A DNA stretch of 24,732 nt from Ectocarpus siliculosus. Its lineage: Eukaryota > Sar > Phaeophyceae > Ectocarpales > Ectocarpaceae. Shown one piece after another: positions 1 through 10,005 of this stretch; position 1 is the stretch's first letter; each line of letters opens with the position of its first letter. A program made the position numbers and the translations under genes. The notes beneath the pieces are model-generated. The model saw only the letters and a program-made list of their open reading frames with translations. It made no database searches and was not told the DNA's origin. The stretch spans positions 769,669 through 794,400 of the forward strand of contig FN649745.1 in NCBI GenBank assembly GCA_000310025.1, in the 5' to 3' direction.

Positions 1-118
1 CGACGCCTCGCGGGAGTACGTGACCCGCTCCGCGTCGAGGGGCGAGCCGTCGAGATCGCCACCGATCGCGCGGTAGACCTCGTGCGTGGTGTCGAGGGTG
101 TCGCCGCCCGACCTCGCC
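1..118 (-). CDS. Possible partial exon running off the left edge, unrecognised
   Basis: Read on the minus strand, the frame giving TTHEVYRAIGGDLDG then SPLDAERVTYSREAS is open to the window edge, and nearly every codon ends in G or C. That is the same codon habit as the three clear genes here, and the plus-strand frames show it less. The upstream (right) boundary is uncertain. An AG that could be a splice acceptor falls at 119-120, but it has no good pyrimidine tract. The frame also stays open further upstream, where the codon bias fades. No start codon or domain is visible and I do not recognise the product. The plus-strand frame that ends at 270 is the main alternative, and chance GC-rich sequence is also possible. 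Only the neighbouring sequence to the left would settle it. Confidence 0.35.
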
Positions 119-269
119 CTGCTTGCCCGGCCGCAGCCCTGGCGCTCCGCGTGGAGGCCCGTGTCGGCATCTGGTCGCGGTTGGAGTCGTATAAGCAGCG
201 AACCGGCGGCAGGCGGCGGGCGAACGTCAGGGCGGCGTTGCGGGAACACTTGTTTTCCTCTTCATCGTG

Positions 270-2200
270 AGCGTGGTCGATCGCGCGCCTGGATCTGCAG
301 TTAGAGTGCTCTACAAGTTCCTATCTTCGGCGGAAATATCTGACGAGGCTCTGCGTCGGGCCCAGAACGACGCGTTGTTATATCGCGAGCTTGCGTTGGT
401 TCGTTCCCGACGCCTGTAGATTGAGTGGAGTGATTGTTGCTGCTTACGCTACGGTCAATGGGGGTCCCATGTCTCGACAACCCCGAATATTCCTCGGCAC
501 GTGTTTTGGAGGTGTTGAGTAGAGGCGGGTATTAAAGGCCACCCGAGTGTTAGCGACCACCTGGCTTAAAAATTCATATCTTGCCAACAATATCGGGGAA
601 TGCCTTTTTTTTTTTGTCATGGACCATGCCGATCGTTTAAGCGCAAGTTTGCTCCAGCTGGATAAAAACTGAGCCCTCTATAGCGTTCGGCGCCAAGGTG
701 GCGTACGATATCCCAGCCTTTCTCGATTTATTTATTTTCCAGCCGCTAAGTGCGTGTTAACGAAGTGCCGAAATCAAAATCGAAAATCAAAATCGAGATC
801 TGATTGGTCGAATATCTGCTACCTCCTGATGACGCCCTTTGATTTTTAGAAGTTCCTCTGTCTGGGAAGAAGTCCCAAGGGACTTTTTCTATCAAGATCA
901 ACATCAAAGAGGCAAGGAGTTCAAGGAGTTTGCCGCGAGGCCGCTGCAAAGCAAGTGCACGACACGGCCTGCTGCACACTGCTCATAGAGGGGCTATCGG
1001 CACCCTACCACCGAGACCATGGCCATTATTTGTAGCCAGAAGGCTCTGCTCGCCGGCACGCCATAAACGGGCCGGCTCGTTGGGTGCTCGAGGAGAAATG
1101 CCGATCGTGACAAGCGGTGAACGGACTGACGATCAGAACAGGGCTGCGCGGCTTTTCCGGGCTGTTCCGTGCGGGAGAGGGCAGTTGCAACCTTTTTTCT
1201 CCACACTCACGATACCCCATGGCATCTAACCTTGTACGAGACAGATGGTGGGTAAAGCTACCTCCCGTCGCGTGGCATTGTTAATGCTGTTGCTTCCTCC
1301 TTCGTATTTTTTTCTATAAACAGTCAAACGAAAACCAGGGGATTCTTCGTTTTTGTCCCCGGGTAAGCATTTTTTTTTTTTTAATTCTAAACGCTCGCTA
1401 TTAGTACCATCATCATTGTTTGTGCCAAAGGAGAAGTTCTGGGAAGCAGTAGAACGAGCGCAATCACTAGTATTCAAGGTAGCCGTTAATACCCTCCGGG
1501 CCGTGTTTTCCCTCAATATTCCATCTTCAACTTGGGCAAACGGCTACCGCTGTACCTTGTCACTTATAACGATTTTTCTTCTTTTTTTTTTTTTTTGTTA
1601 CGGGATAGATGGTAATGTTAGCTATCGTTCGATATTTAAATATCATCGTAACTCGTTGTATTGCCACAGAGCGAACTCTTGGCACCAGGGGTAGCTTAAG
1701 TGGCCTTTAACCCTTACGTGAGTACAGGCCGATTCAGCTCCGTCCTCACCGCCGATCACTTTGCGTGCCGAAAGATCGCCGTTGTGCCTCGGCTAAGAGC
1801 AAACAACTACATAGATAGAGACCAGCAGGGAGACACAGGCAGCCCACCCCAAAAGCACGCTTATCAGCAAGGCGCACAGGACTCACATAGCACAGCACTA
1901 TTCACCCATGCCTCATCTCTATGACGTGAGGCAGATATCCTTGCCAGATCCAATCTACTGCCTACCGATACTGCTGTAGTCTTCAGACTCAAACGCACAA
2001 TACCATCGGAGGGTACATACAGCCCCTGAACATCTGCTCAACCCGGTGCCGCATCCGCGGGGGAGAGCAGAGAAAACGCGCACCGGAGCCGATGCTAACG
2101 TACGGCCTCGGTGCTTGATGTTGTTGTGGTTGCGGTGCGTGTGGTTCCCAGTATTGGGAGTGAAGGGTGGTTCGTCTGCTGTGTGCAAAAGTTCGCTCAA
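270..2200. other. Gene-poor intergenic DNA with poly-T runs
   Basis: No reading frame here has coherent codon bias or recognisable motifs. The stretch has runs of 10 or more T near 605, 1370 and 1570. I see no RNA gene or mobile-element ends. Confidence 0.6.
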
Positions 2201-2201
2201 A

Positions 2202-2280
2202 GACGAGGGTTTTCGGGACTACAGCTCCAAGACAAGGGTTTTCGGGACTACAGCTCCGATCACAGCTCCGATCACAGCTC
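2202..2280. repeat. Short tandem repeats, two nested periods
   Basis: Two adjacent copies of a unit of about 29 bp (GAC[GA]AGGGTTTTCGGGACTA followed by CAGCTCC) are followed by two copies of a 12-bp unit GATCACAGCTCC. The 12-bp unit reuses the end of the longer one. This looks like simple replication slippage. No function is apparent. Confidence 0.8.
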
Positions 2281-2884
2281 TCTATTTGTAGTACAGAGTA
2301 GTAAAATTTATCACGATTTTTATGCATTTTTTGCGATAGCGGGTGATGCTCTCGATTCTCTGGTGAGCGGGCCGTTTTTTTTTCTCCGTCGATCTGGCGC
2401 TTCTGTGAGGCGGTCTTCCGTCCGCGTCTTCGCATCTAGCGCCGCTAGCATATATATGCGCTTGCCCTATGCTCTGTCCAAGGATGAGGTGGAAAAGGTG
2501 TGCCAACAGATATTGCTTGCACAGGTACATCCTGTGTGCGGACGGTTGCTGTCGGAGACAGGCATGCACACCTGCTCAGGAACTACTGCTGCTGTACAGT
2601 CTAATTCTTTCCGCAAAACTGCTACTGCTGTACAGCAGTAGTACTACTGTACTCCTGTTCGTCACCCTTTTACATATACCGCGTCCCCATCCCTGTGAGC
2701 CCCACACATGGACCCACTGCTGCACCATCCTTGCCACCGTGATTTATGGGTGTACACGCATGCTTGGAAGATCTTTGACGGCAGAGAGCCAGTTGTGGGA
2801 AAATGAACACAAAAAATCAAATTAACCCAGTCACGCAAGGGTTAGTATCCGTCTCTACTATTTATCCAATACGGTAATACCAGA
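2281..2884. other. Gene-poor stretch before the satellite array
   Basis: Several frames are open here but none shows the G/C third-position bias of the real genes or any motif. The one notable structure is the palindrome at 2622-2641, listed separately. Confidence 0.5.
2622..2641. repeat. 20-bp perfect palindrome
   Basis: CTACTGCTGTACAGCAGTAG reads the same on both strands. A second palindrome, CAGTAGTACTACTG, overlaps its right end (2636-2649). A partial copy (CTACTGCTGCTGTACAG) lies just upstream near 2584. A related perfect 20-bp palindrome is at 17391-17410. Confidence 0.85.
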
Positions 2885-4449
2885 CGCCTACCGCACGCGT
2901 GCTTCACTCATTGGCGCGTCCCGTGCTGACGCCCAGGCGACTTCACAATATGGAGAGTGCGCAGATGACATACTTTGGACGTGTTTTTTTTTTTTTTTCC
3001 TTCATAGCACTAACGGTGGATTTTTATTTTTTTAAACCTTGGATTCGGGGAACCCCAGTTCGCAGCGACACGGGTGCTTCCGCTCATTGGCGCGTCCCGT
3101 GCTTGATACGTGTTTGTTGTTTTTATCGATGCGTTGGATACGGTGAACTCCACTTGCCAACAGCGCGGGTGCTTCCACTCATTGGCGCGTCCGTTGCTGA
3201 AACTGACAACACATATGCAGCCTGGGTGCTTCCACTCATTGGCGCGTCCCGTGCTGATACGTGTACGGCTTTTGTTTTTCCGGTGAGATCGATTAACTCT
3301 ACTCGCCAACAGCACGAGTGCTTCCACTCATTGGCGCGTCCCGTGCTGAGGCTGACATCACATATGCAGCACGGGGTGCTTCCACTCATTGGCGCGTCCC
3401 GTACTGATACATTATTTGTGGTCTTTTTCCTTCCGATGCGTTGAATTCGGTGAACTCTACTCGCCAACAGCGCGGGTGCTTCCACTCGTTGGCGCGTCCC
3501 GTGCTAAGGCTGACAGCACACATGCAACACAATGCGGTTAACTCTACTCGCCAACAGCGCGGGTGCTTCCACTCGTTGGCGCGTCCCGTGCTAAGGCTGA
3601 CAGCACACATGCAACACGTTGCGGTTAACTCTACCCGCCAACAGCACGGGTGCTTCCACTCATTGGCGCGTCCCGTGCTGAAACGTGTACGGCTTTTGTT
3701 TTGTTTTTCGGTGAGATCGATTAACTCTACTCGCCAACAGCACGAGTGCTTCCACTCATTGGCGCGTCCCGTGCTGAGGCTGACATCACCTATGCAGCAC
3801 GGGTGCTTCCACTCATTGGCGCGTCCCGTACTGATACATTATTTGCGGTCCTTTTCCTTCCGATGCGTTGAATTTGGTGAACTCTACTCGCCAACAGCGC
3901 GGGTGCTTCCACTCGTTGGCGCGTCCCGTGCTAAGGCTGACAGCACACATGCAACACAATGCGGTTAACTCTACTCGCCAACAGCGCGGGTGCTTCCACT
4001 CGTTGGCGCGTCCCGTGCTGAGGCTGACAGCACACATGCAACACGTTGCGGTTAACTCTACCCGCCAACAGCACGGGTGCTTCCACTCATTGGCGCGTCC
4101 CGTGCTGAAACGTGTACGGCTTTTGTTTTGTTTTTCGGTGAGATCGATTAACTCTACTCGCCAACAGCACGAGTGCTTCCACTCATTGGCGCGTCCCGTG
4201 CTGAGGCTGACATCACATATGCAGCACGGGTGCTTCCACTCATTGGCGCGTCCCGTACTGATACATTATTTGTGGTCCTTTTCCTTCCGATGCGTTGAAT
4301 TTGGTGAACTCTACTCGCCAACAGCGCGGGTGCTTCCACTCGTTGGCGCGTCCCGTGCTAAGGCTTACAGCACACATGCAACACAATGCGGTTAACTCTA
4401 CTCGTCAACAGCGCAGGTATTTCCACTCGTTGGCGCGTCCCGTGCTGAT
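2885..4449. repeat. Satellite array with a 427-bp higher-order repeat
   Basis: A core of about 30 bp, GTGCTTCCACTC[AG]TTGGCG followed by CGTCCCGTGCT, occurs 18 times. Cores start at about 2901, 3076, 3171, 3228, 3320, 3378, 3478, 3565, 3652, 3748, 3805, 3905, 3992, 4079, 4175, 4232, 4332 and 4419. From 3478 the spacings run 87, 87, 96, 57, 100 and then repeat exactly, so five unlike subunits form a 427-bp higher-order unit present in two full copies with partial ones on each side. The edges are more diverged (first core lacks a base, spacing 175), as expected for unequal exchange acting on the centre. Spacers include T-rich stretches and a recurring GCTGACAGCACACATGCAAC. Long frames on both strands exist only because the repeat lacks stops. 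No coding role is inferred. Confidence 0.95.
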
Positions 4450-5547
4450 ACGTTTTCGACTTTCGTTTTTTTTTTTTTTTATTATTATTATTTTTTTTAT
4501 TGCGTTGAGATCGGTTAACTTCCACTCGCCAACAACACGGTTTCTGCTTCTGTTCATCCGTTCCCGTGAATGCTGTTGTATGCACTTTCCAATTACGCAT
4601 GCGGCCGCTTTGTATTCCGTGGGACTTGTCAATGCCATCAGTGGAGACGATAGCTTACGTGAGCATATTATCGTCGATGCATTCGGCTACATTTACCCGT
4701 CTGTGCGCGGCACAGACCAGGTACGGGCAAGTAGTCCCGAGTGAGCCGCGGGAAACAGAGAACAAGGCACCGGCACCATGTGCATACTCTTGACAGCACA
4801 CACCACGTGCCCCACTGCCGCGGGTCGATCGGTTATGTCCGATGCCGCAAGGTTTCCCCACCCCGTGCAGTACGATGGCTGCTATCGTGGCACGTACAGC
4901 AGCGCGTTTTCTCCGTTGAAATATTTTTTCAGCGATAGTACATCTCGGTTGGGATGAACCACATCCCATGTGTGGGAGGGTACCTATCTGAACGGCGTGG
5001 CGAGAGAGACTGCGGTACGCCGCTTATCTTACTGCACCCTCCCCCCCCCCGTGCTATGCACGCAGCGGTGAGGTCACAAGAGTAGCGGGACGCGGGAAGG
5101 AACACGGCAGACACGACGGATGTTGAACACGGACCCGATTACACACCTTATATGGAGGGTCCCGAGCGCGCGCTGGTCGCTTCCCCAATGCTTGCGCCGC
5201 GTCCCGTCCCGTCCATTTTCTAAACTGCCGCCGCTACTGCGTTAGGCGGCTGCTGCTGTCCTTCCGTTGCTTCACGCGCTGTAGCTCTCACACGTTACCC
5301 GACTTTGCTACAGCCCCTGCGTGGACTCGATCACTTCCTATCTGTACCGACGCATCTTTCTCCACTGGCTGTGTATGTACTTCCTACCTGTGGCTTCACG
5401 CTGCGCGTACTTTGGTCTTCCTGCTCGATCTGGGCACGGTGTTCGCAGAGATGGCTGCTCACTGCCCAGTGATCAACCCACCAAACCCGACCACCCACCT
5501 GCATGTAAGCCCCCAACTCAGAACTCCACGACTGACTGCTACTGACA
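4450..5547. other. Gene-poor DNA with T-rich and poly-C tracts
   Basis: It begins with a T16 run and ATT repeats (about 4469-4500) and a last half-unit of the satellite near 4510-4540. A C10 run is at 5041-5050. I see no supportable gene. Confidence 0.55.
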
Positions 5548-5666
5548 GCTGTAGAGTAGTAAACAGCGCATACCCAGACGCTTAAATGTGCATCCGGACC
5601 TCCGTGTCCTGTGCATCTCATCATCCGCGTCCATGCCGTCGTCTTCGTCCAGAAGGCCCATATCCG

Positions 5667-5687
5667 CTCTCTCTCTCTCTCTCTCTC
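5667..5687. repeat. (CT)n microsatellite
   Basis: About ten CT dinucleotides. The matching place in the right arm (near 16408) has only a short GAGAGAAAG, so the tract expanded in this arm or shrank in the other after the duplication. Confidence 0.9.
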
Positions 5688-6222
5688 GTAGTTCTGTCCG
5701 TGGGACGTGTGGTACGCGTACAACCGCGGTGTAAAAGCACATAACATCAGGCAAGCCCCCAACAGACACTAAATGCCACCGCCGTGAGAGTGAAACGCAC
5801 TCTCTACTGCATGTGTGTTCGTGTCCCTCGTGTGGCTCACTCGGGACTCTCTTTCGTGTGTAAGCAGGACACGGGGAACCAACAGGACTCGGGACTCGGG
5901 ACCCTTGACCTCTCGGGTCGCCAACAAACGCCGGACGGCGAAGTGACAGTCCCGTGGTTCACCAACCAAGGTGCGCCAAGAGAACTTTCCCGGTCTGTTC
6001 TTGTGAGAGAGCGAGCGGAGCAATACATCCATTGTACTTTCGTGCTTTTGCAATTTCACCCAAAACCAGGTTCAATGCGTAGGACGATTGCACCGACTTC
6101 AAATCCATCTGGAATCTTGACAAATCCGACCCACCTCGCACGCACTGGCACGCGCCCTTCGCTCACATATCACACACTTCCTCGTCCTCTTCCCGAACAA
6201 ACACCGCGCGACCACTGCTGCT

Positions 6223-6399
6223 GCAAGACACCTTCTCCTCCAAGACTTCGCGACACCACTCACCACCTACCTGCCTTCGCGAGCTTCCAATCGAGACGAA
6301 CACCACACACACCGACGAGTTCGTACAAACAACCAGAGGTGAGCGGTTGTAAGGACCTTCTCGTAGCTTCTCTTCCTTTACCGCCGTGGCACAGTCATT
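6223..6399 (+). other. Conserved island, possible non-coding first exon of gene copy 1
   Basis: This stretch stays above roughly 90% identical, by eye, to the reverse complement of 15717-15897 although its neighbours have diverged. It contains a textbook 5' splice site, CCAGAG|GTGAGC, with the GT at 6339-6340, intact in both arms. A plausible acceptor, CTACATTTCAG, ends at 7590, 44 bases before the gene's ATG, also intact in both arms. Joining them would give a 5' leader with an intron of about 1.25 kb (about 2.2 kb in the right arm). That is inference: no transcript evidence is available, and unit 3 keeps an acceptor-like site near its ATG but I found no matching donor island there. A conserved enhancer or promoter is the alternative. 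Confidence 0.3.
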
Positions 6400-6507
6400 G
6401 CGGAGACGAGCGTGGCGAACCAGGGGCAGACATCACGATATACTGATAAATATCGCCCATGTACGGTAGCACGGCCTGCCCGCTCCGTTTGGTTCAGGTG
6501 GGGCGGG

Positions 6508-6562
6508 GCTAAAGATATGTTGATCGGGGGTGACATCCGACGGCGGTTGTTCGATTCCCCGC
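6508..6562 (+). other. Three-way conserved box with a Pol III B-box-like core (copy 1)
   Basis: GCTAAAGATATG, then a G-run, then TCCGACGGCGGTTGTTCGAT is conserved in all three duplicated units (here, 15607-15659 and 22939-22990) although the surrounding DNA aligns poorly. TGTTCGATTCC at 6548-6558 matches 10 of 11 positions of the Pol III B box, and TGGTTCAGGTGG at 6490-6501 resembles an A box. No cloverleaf or acceptor stem can be formed, so this is not an intact tRNA. It could be a decayed tRNA-derived element or a regulatory site. Confidence 0.4.
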
Positions 6563-7634
6563 AGTGAAAAACATCACCTAGAGCTTGTATGTGTCATCTG
6601 GTGTCACCCATACATCGTGGTCAAACAGACGAGCTGTCGCGTGCTCTATCTCCCACAGACCACCCGCCCGATCCAGTGTTCGACGGGGTTCTGAGATCGA
6701 GGATATAGTAAGCGAAGAATAATCAAACCACACAGCAATAAGTTCCTATCACCACACAGGGTACAAAACTCGTCGAGTAAACAAACGTGGATCACGCGTG
6801 AATTGAACCTTCAATCCGGCAGAGTCCCGGGGGGAGAAACACAGATACACACGTAAATGTTCTGACTCATGTTGTGGCCCACCACACTGCTACAGTAGAG
6901 GCTCCGCCGTGCAGATTTGTCATGAACATGTACTTGTAGCAGAAAAAGGGCACAGCACGGCGGTGGCGCGTTGGTGCATTGTACATGTGCTGGCTAGGTT
7001 TTCCTCAAGTCGTGTGGTCTAGCTAAATATTTGTAGCGACTCTATTTTCCGTGACCCGTTGACGCATGTTGTACTTTCGTTTACGGTCGGGTGACGATGT
7101 TGGATCTTTTTTGTCCCGCCTGTCTTGTCTCGTGTACCCGGTATTTCCCCTCACCGAGCTGGCCGTCGACATAGATAGTCCCCGACCACCATGCATGCTC
7201 AGCTCCGCACTCCTTGAGGAAGAAGTCACACTGCCCACTACTACTGTAGTGTTATTGCACCCGCTTTGAATTGTTATCTCCCTCTAGCCCCCTTGTGCTC
7301 AAACTGTGTTCAACTATTGCCAATGTTGTTTGCACGGCAATTGTTCTACATATGGACACAATAGTGCGCTCACTACCCTCCCGTGTGGCTTTCGTCGTTC
7401 CGTCATCACAAATGAAAATTGCGTGAACGTTTTACAGCGGGAACAAAATACAGTGTATGTATGCGATTCACGACGTCACGTCGCACTAAGCCCATCAACC
7501 CCAAACAACCAATGCGAGCCGGTATCTCATCATTTTTTTGTCCTCCCCCCCGCCCACGATGTCTCCGCCCGCTGCCTCGCTACATTTCAGGCTTCGTCGC
7601 AATCACAACGATCAACAACGACAACAGCAGCGCC

Positions 7635-8441
7635 ATGACTTCCGTCCACAAGCCCGACCTCTCCGGCCTGCCCACCTTCAACGTCGCTGGCGGTCGCCCC
7701 GACGAGCGCTTCGGTACCAGGGGCTCCTTCACCCGCGGCGTGCGCATCATGTCCGGTGGCCATGCGCGGGACGTACCGCTCGAGGCCGAGGTCGACCACG
7801 GCAAGGTTCTCTTTGTGTCCGCCATCCACAAGCCGGACCTCTCCACCGAGGCCCGCACCAACGCTGTCCGACCCATGGAGCGGCTCGGAGCCCGCGGCCG
7901 CTTCACGCCAGGGGGGCGTCGCTGGGCCGGTGGCAAGCCTCGCGACGTACCGCTCGAGGCCGAGGTCGACCACGGTAAGGTGCTCCTCGTGTCCGCCGTC
8001 CACAAGCCGGATCTCTCCGCCGAGGCCCGCATCAACGCCACCCGCCCCACGGAGCGCCTCGGCTCCCGGGGCCGCTTCACCGCGGGCGTCCGTCGCTGGG
8101 CCGGTGGCGAGCCTCGCGACGTGCCGCTCCCGCGCGTGCGCGACCCGGGTACCGTCCTCTTCGAGTCCGCCTCGGAACGCAGCAGGCCCTCCTTGTCCTT
8201 CTCGGGCGAGACCAACGTGTCCGGAGGTAGGGAGGACGAGCGCCACGGGCGGCTGGGATCGTTCGAGCACGGGGTCGTCGAGGCTCGGGGAGGGCCGCTG
8301 CAGGTTCAGGCGGCCTTCGCGAGCGAGGTGGAGCAGCTGTGGCACGAGGGCGGGCAGAAGGAGAACAAGTACCGCCGCTGCGGGCCCAGCCACTTCGTCG
8401 CCGGCGTGTCAATTCTGTCTGGCGGCATGCCGGTCTACTGA
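7635..8441 (+). CDS. Five-module repeat protein of unknown function, copy 1
   Basis: This is an uninterrupted 268-residue frame, MTSVHKPDLS to LSGGMPVY, with about nine in ten codons ending in G or C. Five related modules begin near residues 21, 79, 137, 199 and 243. The first three are regular (ERxGxRGxFTxGVR, GG, then RDVPL) and the first two end EAEVDHGKVL. The last two are degenerate. The linker HKPDLS recurs at 5-10, 65-70 and 123-128. No signal peptide, membrane span or catalytic motif is visible, and I do not recognise the family. The frame could open further upstream at 7419, but that stretch lacks the codon bias and copy 3 has an in-frame TAA there, so the shared ATG (GCGCCATGA) is chosen. 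A conserved 3' flank of about 250 bp follows. It differs from copy 2 by about three bases, one of them changing a residue (A156 here, G in copy 2). Confidence 0.85.
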   Translation: MTSVHKPDLSGLPTFNVAGGRPDERFGTRGSFTRGVRIMSGGHARDVPLEAEVDHGKVLFVSAIHKPDLSTEARTNAVRPMERLGARGRFTPGGRRWAGGKPRDVPLEAEVDHGKVLLVSAVHKPDLSAEARINATRPTERLGSRGRFTAGVRRWAGGEPRDVPLPRVRDPGTVLFESASERSRPSLSFSGETNVSGGREDERHGRLGSFEHGVVEARGGPLQVQAAFASEVEQLWHEGGQKENKYRRCGPSHFVAGVSILSGGMPVY

Positions 8442-9040
8442 GAGTAAAGAATGACTGCTGTTGTTACTGTAACGGGAGTATGAGGCGGTTGTCATGCTGT
8501 CGGCCTCATGCGTGCTTGGTCATTCACCAAAGGTTGCTCTTTGTTGGCACCTCCGTGTTAGCGTGTTGGTCTTCCACCGGCACATTTACCGTTTATTTCT
8601 TTGTTGAGAAAGGGGGGCACTGATGAGAAGGTTGCTATCCTTTCGGGTCGTTTTATGTCGATGGGTGCCTGTGGTTTGCTACATGTAGAGAGCACCACGT
8701 AGCGGCCCTAGACGTGGATTGCCGGCGTGAGTGAATGTTGTATTGTGGCTTGTTCGTGACGAGCGTTGGAGGAGCAGACCAAGTTTAGAAGTTCGTGGTG
8801 TTGTAATTGATAGAATACTTGATAGAATTAGTACCAGTAGGGGATACAACGAGGGGCGCTGTTGTGGATGCGGTGCTTCACATCCATCATCCATACGATG
8901 AACTACTTGGAGGAATATGTTGTGGGTGTGAGAGGGCGATGTTTACTGTATGAGTGATATCCTCTGTTTTGTGTATAAAATCGTTGGCGTTTCAAGGGGA
9001 ACGAAAGCGGTGTTCATCCGTATATTTATCCCCCCCTCCG

Positions 9041-9086
9041 AGTCTAACCGCTAGGGCGTGAAAAACATGAGTACCACCCTCCCCAA
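9041..9086 (+). mobile_element. Severely 5'-truncated LINE 3' end with 9-bp target duplication
   Basis: AGTCTAACCGCTAGGGCGTG, then AAAAACATGAGTACC, matches the extreme 3' end of the LINE remnant at 19518-19921 (there on the minus strand). The two arms otherwise align across this point, and the right arm lacks the segment. It is flanked by perfect 9-bp direct repeats CCCCCTCCG (9032-9040 and 9087-9095), as expected of a target-site duplication. The right arm has one similar C-rich site. The assignment depends on the similarity to the other copy, since the fragment is too short to carry coding sequence. Confidence 0.6.
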
Positions 9087-9336
9087 CCCCCTCCGGCGCG
9101 GGATCAAAATGGGGCAGGGTTTGGGCGAATGGTGTTGTCGCCGCTAAGGGTTCGTGTGGTCGTGTCGGTATCTGTTGCGGTGGTGAACGGGGTGCGGTGG
9201 TGGGGTTTGACGTGAAGTGCATTCGGGGTTGTAAGTGTTCATTCCGAAAACAATGATAGAATAGATGTGGACTCCACTGCTGCTGTAGTGTAAGGCGTGC
9301 CTCTTTGCTGTTGTTTTGCGAGGGGGGGGGGGGCCC

Positions 9337-10005
9337 ACGGTCAAAAGCAAACAAAAGGAAATGCGTTGAAAACACCCAGGAATAAAATTGGCGTGAATGG
9401 AAATAAAAACGTGAAAAAAAATAATGTAAAAGGCTTATTTTTTCCCATGGGGTCCTCCATGGGCGAATGGGGGGTACCGGTCACCCACACGTCAAAAATG
9501 ATCGTTTCCAATGCATCGGCAATGGAAAAATAAAAAGGAGGTACCCAACTACCTATCTGGGTTGAGGGATTGTTGGTGGTGGGCGCCCACCCCCCATCGT
9601 TTTGTGCTGTGATATCGAAAGTCCACAAGTGTAACACCACCACCATCCGGTCTTACACCTTGCAAAAAAAAGGTGACATTCATTCATCCTTCCAAGCGCA
9701 TGTAGTCTGGTACCACCATATATTACCGTAAACGGCCAACGGATACAAATATGAATGGATATTTTGTCAACCTTTCACCATACTATATATATATCGATCA
9801 ATTGGAATAAAGGGCTCAGCTCGCCCAGCTCCAGCGCAGCCAAGCGGGGAGATTCGACCATATCTACCCACCCCACGGTCAAATCAACGTGTCATCGTCG
9901 GGCCTTCGCGCGGCCCACGTCAGAATTGCAAACGATATAATACCATCAAAGTCATGGCATTGCGACTTCCCTACCGCGGGCCTCGATCGAGTGTGACACC
10001 ATCAC
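9337..10005 (+). repeat. 669-bp contig-end duplicate, left copy (probable assembly artefact)
   Basis: It aligns base for base, with no gaps, to 10106-10774. It starts just after a G12 run plus CCC and ends exactly at the N gap. By hand count there are about 33 substitutions, and in essentially all of them this copy carries the same base as a neighbour, making or lengthening a homopolymer. The last 190-odd bases are identical. The minus-strand frame of about 100 codons here lacks the codon bias of the genes and is not annotated. Confidence 0.9.

Larger units (their letters stand above)
5548..9321 (+). repeat. Left arm of a large imperfect inverted duplication
   Basis: This segment matches the reverse complement of 11757-16530 in colinear blocks. 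Examples are the CT-tract flank 5585-5690 with 16410-16500, 5820-5960 with 16130-16290, 6223-6399 with 15717-15897, 6895-7090 with 15080-15280, 7190-8700 with 12510-13985, and 8830-9321 with 11757-12240. The arm contains gene copy 1. Identity is very uneven: nearly perfect around the gene (about 7365-8700), and interrupted by many indels elsewhere. It is shorter than the right arm, which has extra sequence between 14000 and 15000. The inner end falls at a G12 run (9322-9333). Confidence 0.9.

Noticed and set aside
2899-4395. Long frames on both strands through the satellite (for example HSLARPVL or DAPMSGST repeats)
   Set aside because: The 427-bp period is not a multiple of three, and frames are open on both strands because the repeat lacks stops. 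Codon use shows no coding bias.
2899-4449. CRISPR-like array of regularly spaced repeats
   Set aside because: The spacers are themselves repeats in a 427-bp higher-order pattern, spacing is irregular (57-100 bp), there are no cas genes, and the DNA is eukaryotic.
5784-6446. 220-codon frame in the left arm
   Set aside because: The right-arm counterpart is split by indels into different frames. Conservation follows the DNA, not the reading frame.
6540-6566. tRNA gene suggested by GTTCGATTCC
   Set aside because: No T-stem around the TTCGATT loop and no acceptor stem can be paired in any of the three copies.
7419-7634. N-terminal extension of gene copy 1 (and to 13735 in copy 2)
   Set aside because: The stretch is open but without codon bias. 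A 4-bp indel changes its beginning between copies, and copy 3 has an in-frame stop.
7587-8393. Antisense frame of 268 codons opposite each gene copy
   Set aside because: G/C-ending codons on the sense strand remove stops from the antisense frames. The sense frame has the clear codon bias, the modular pattern and the start fixed by a TAA in copy 3.
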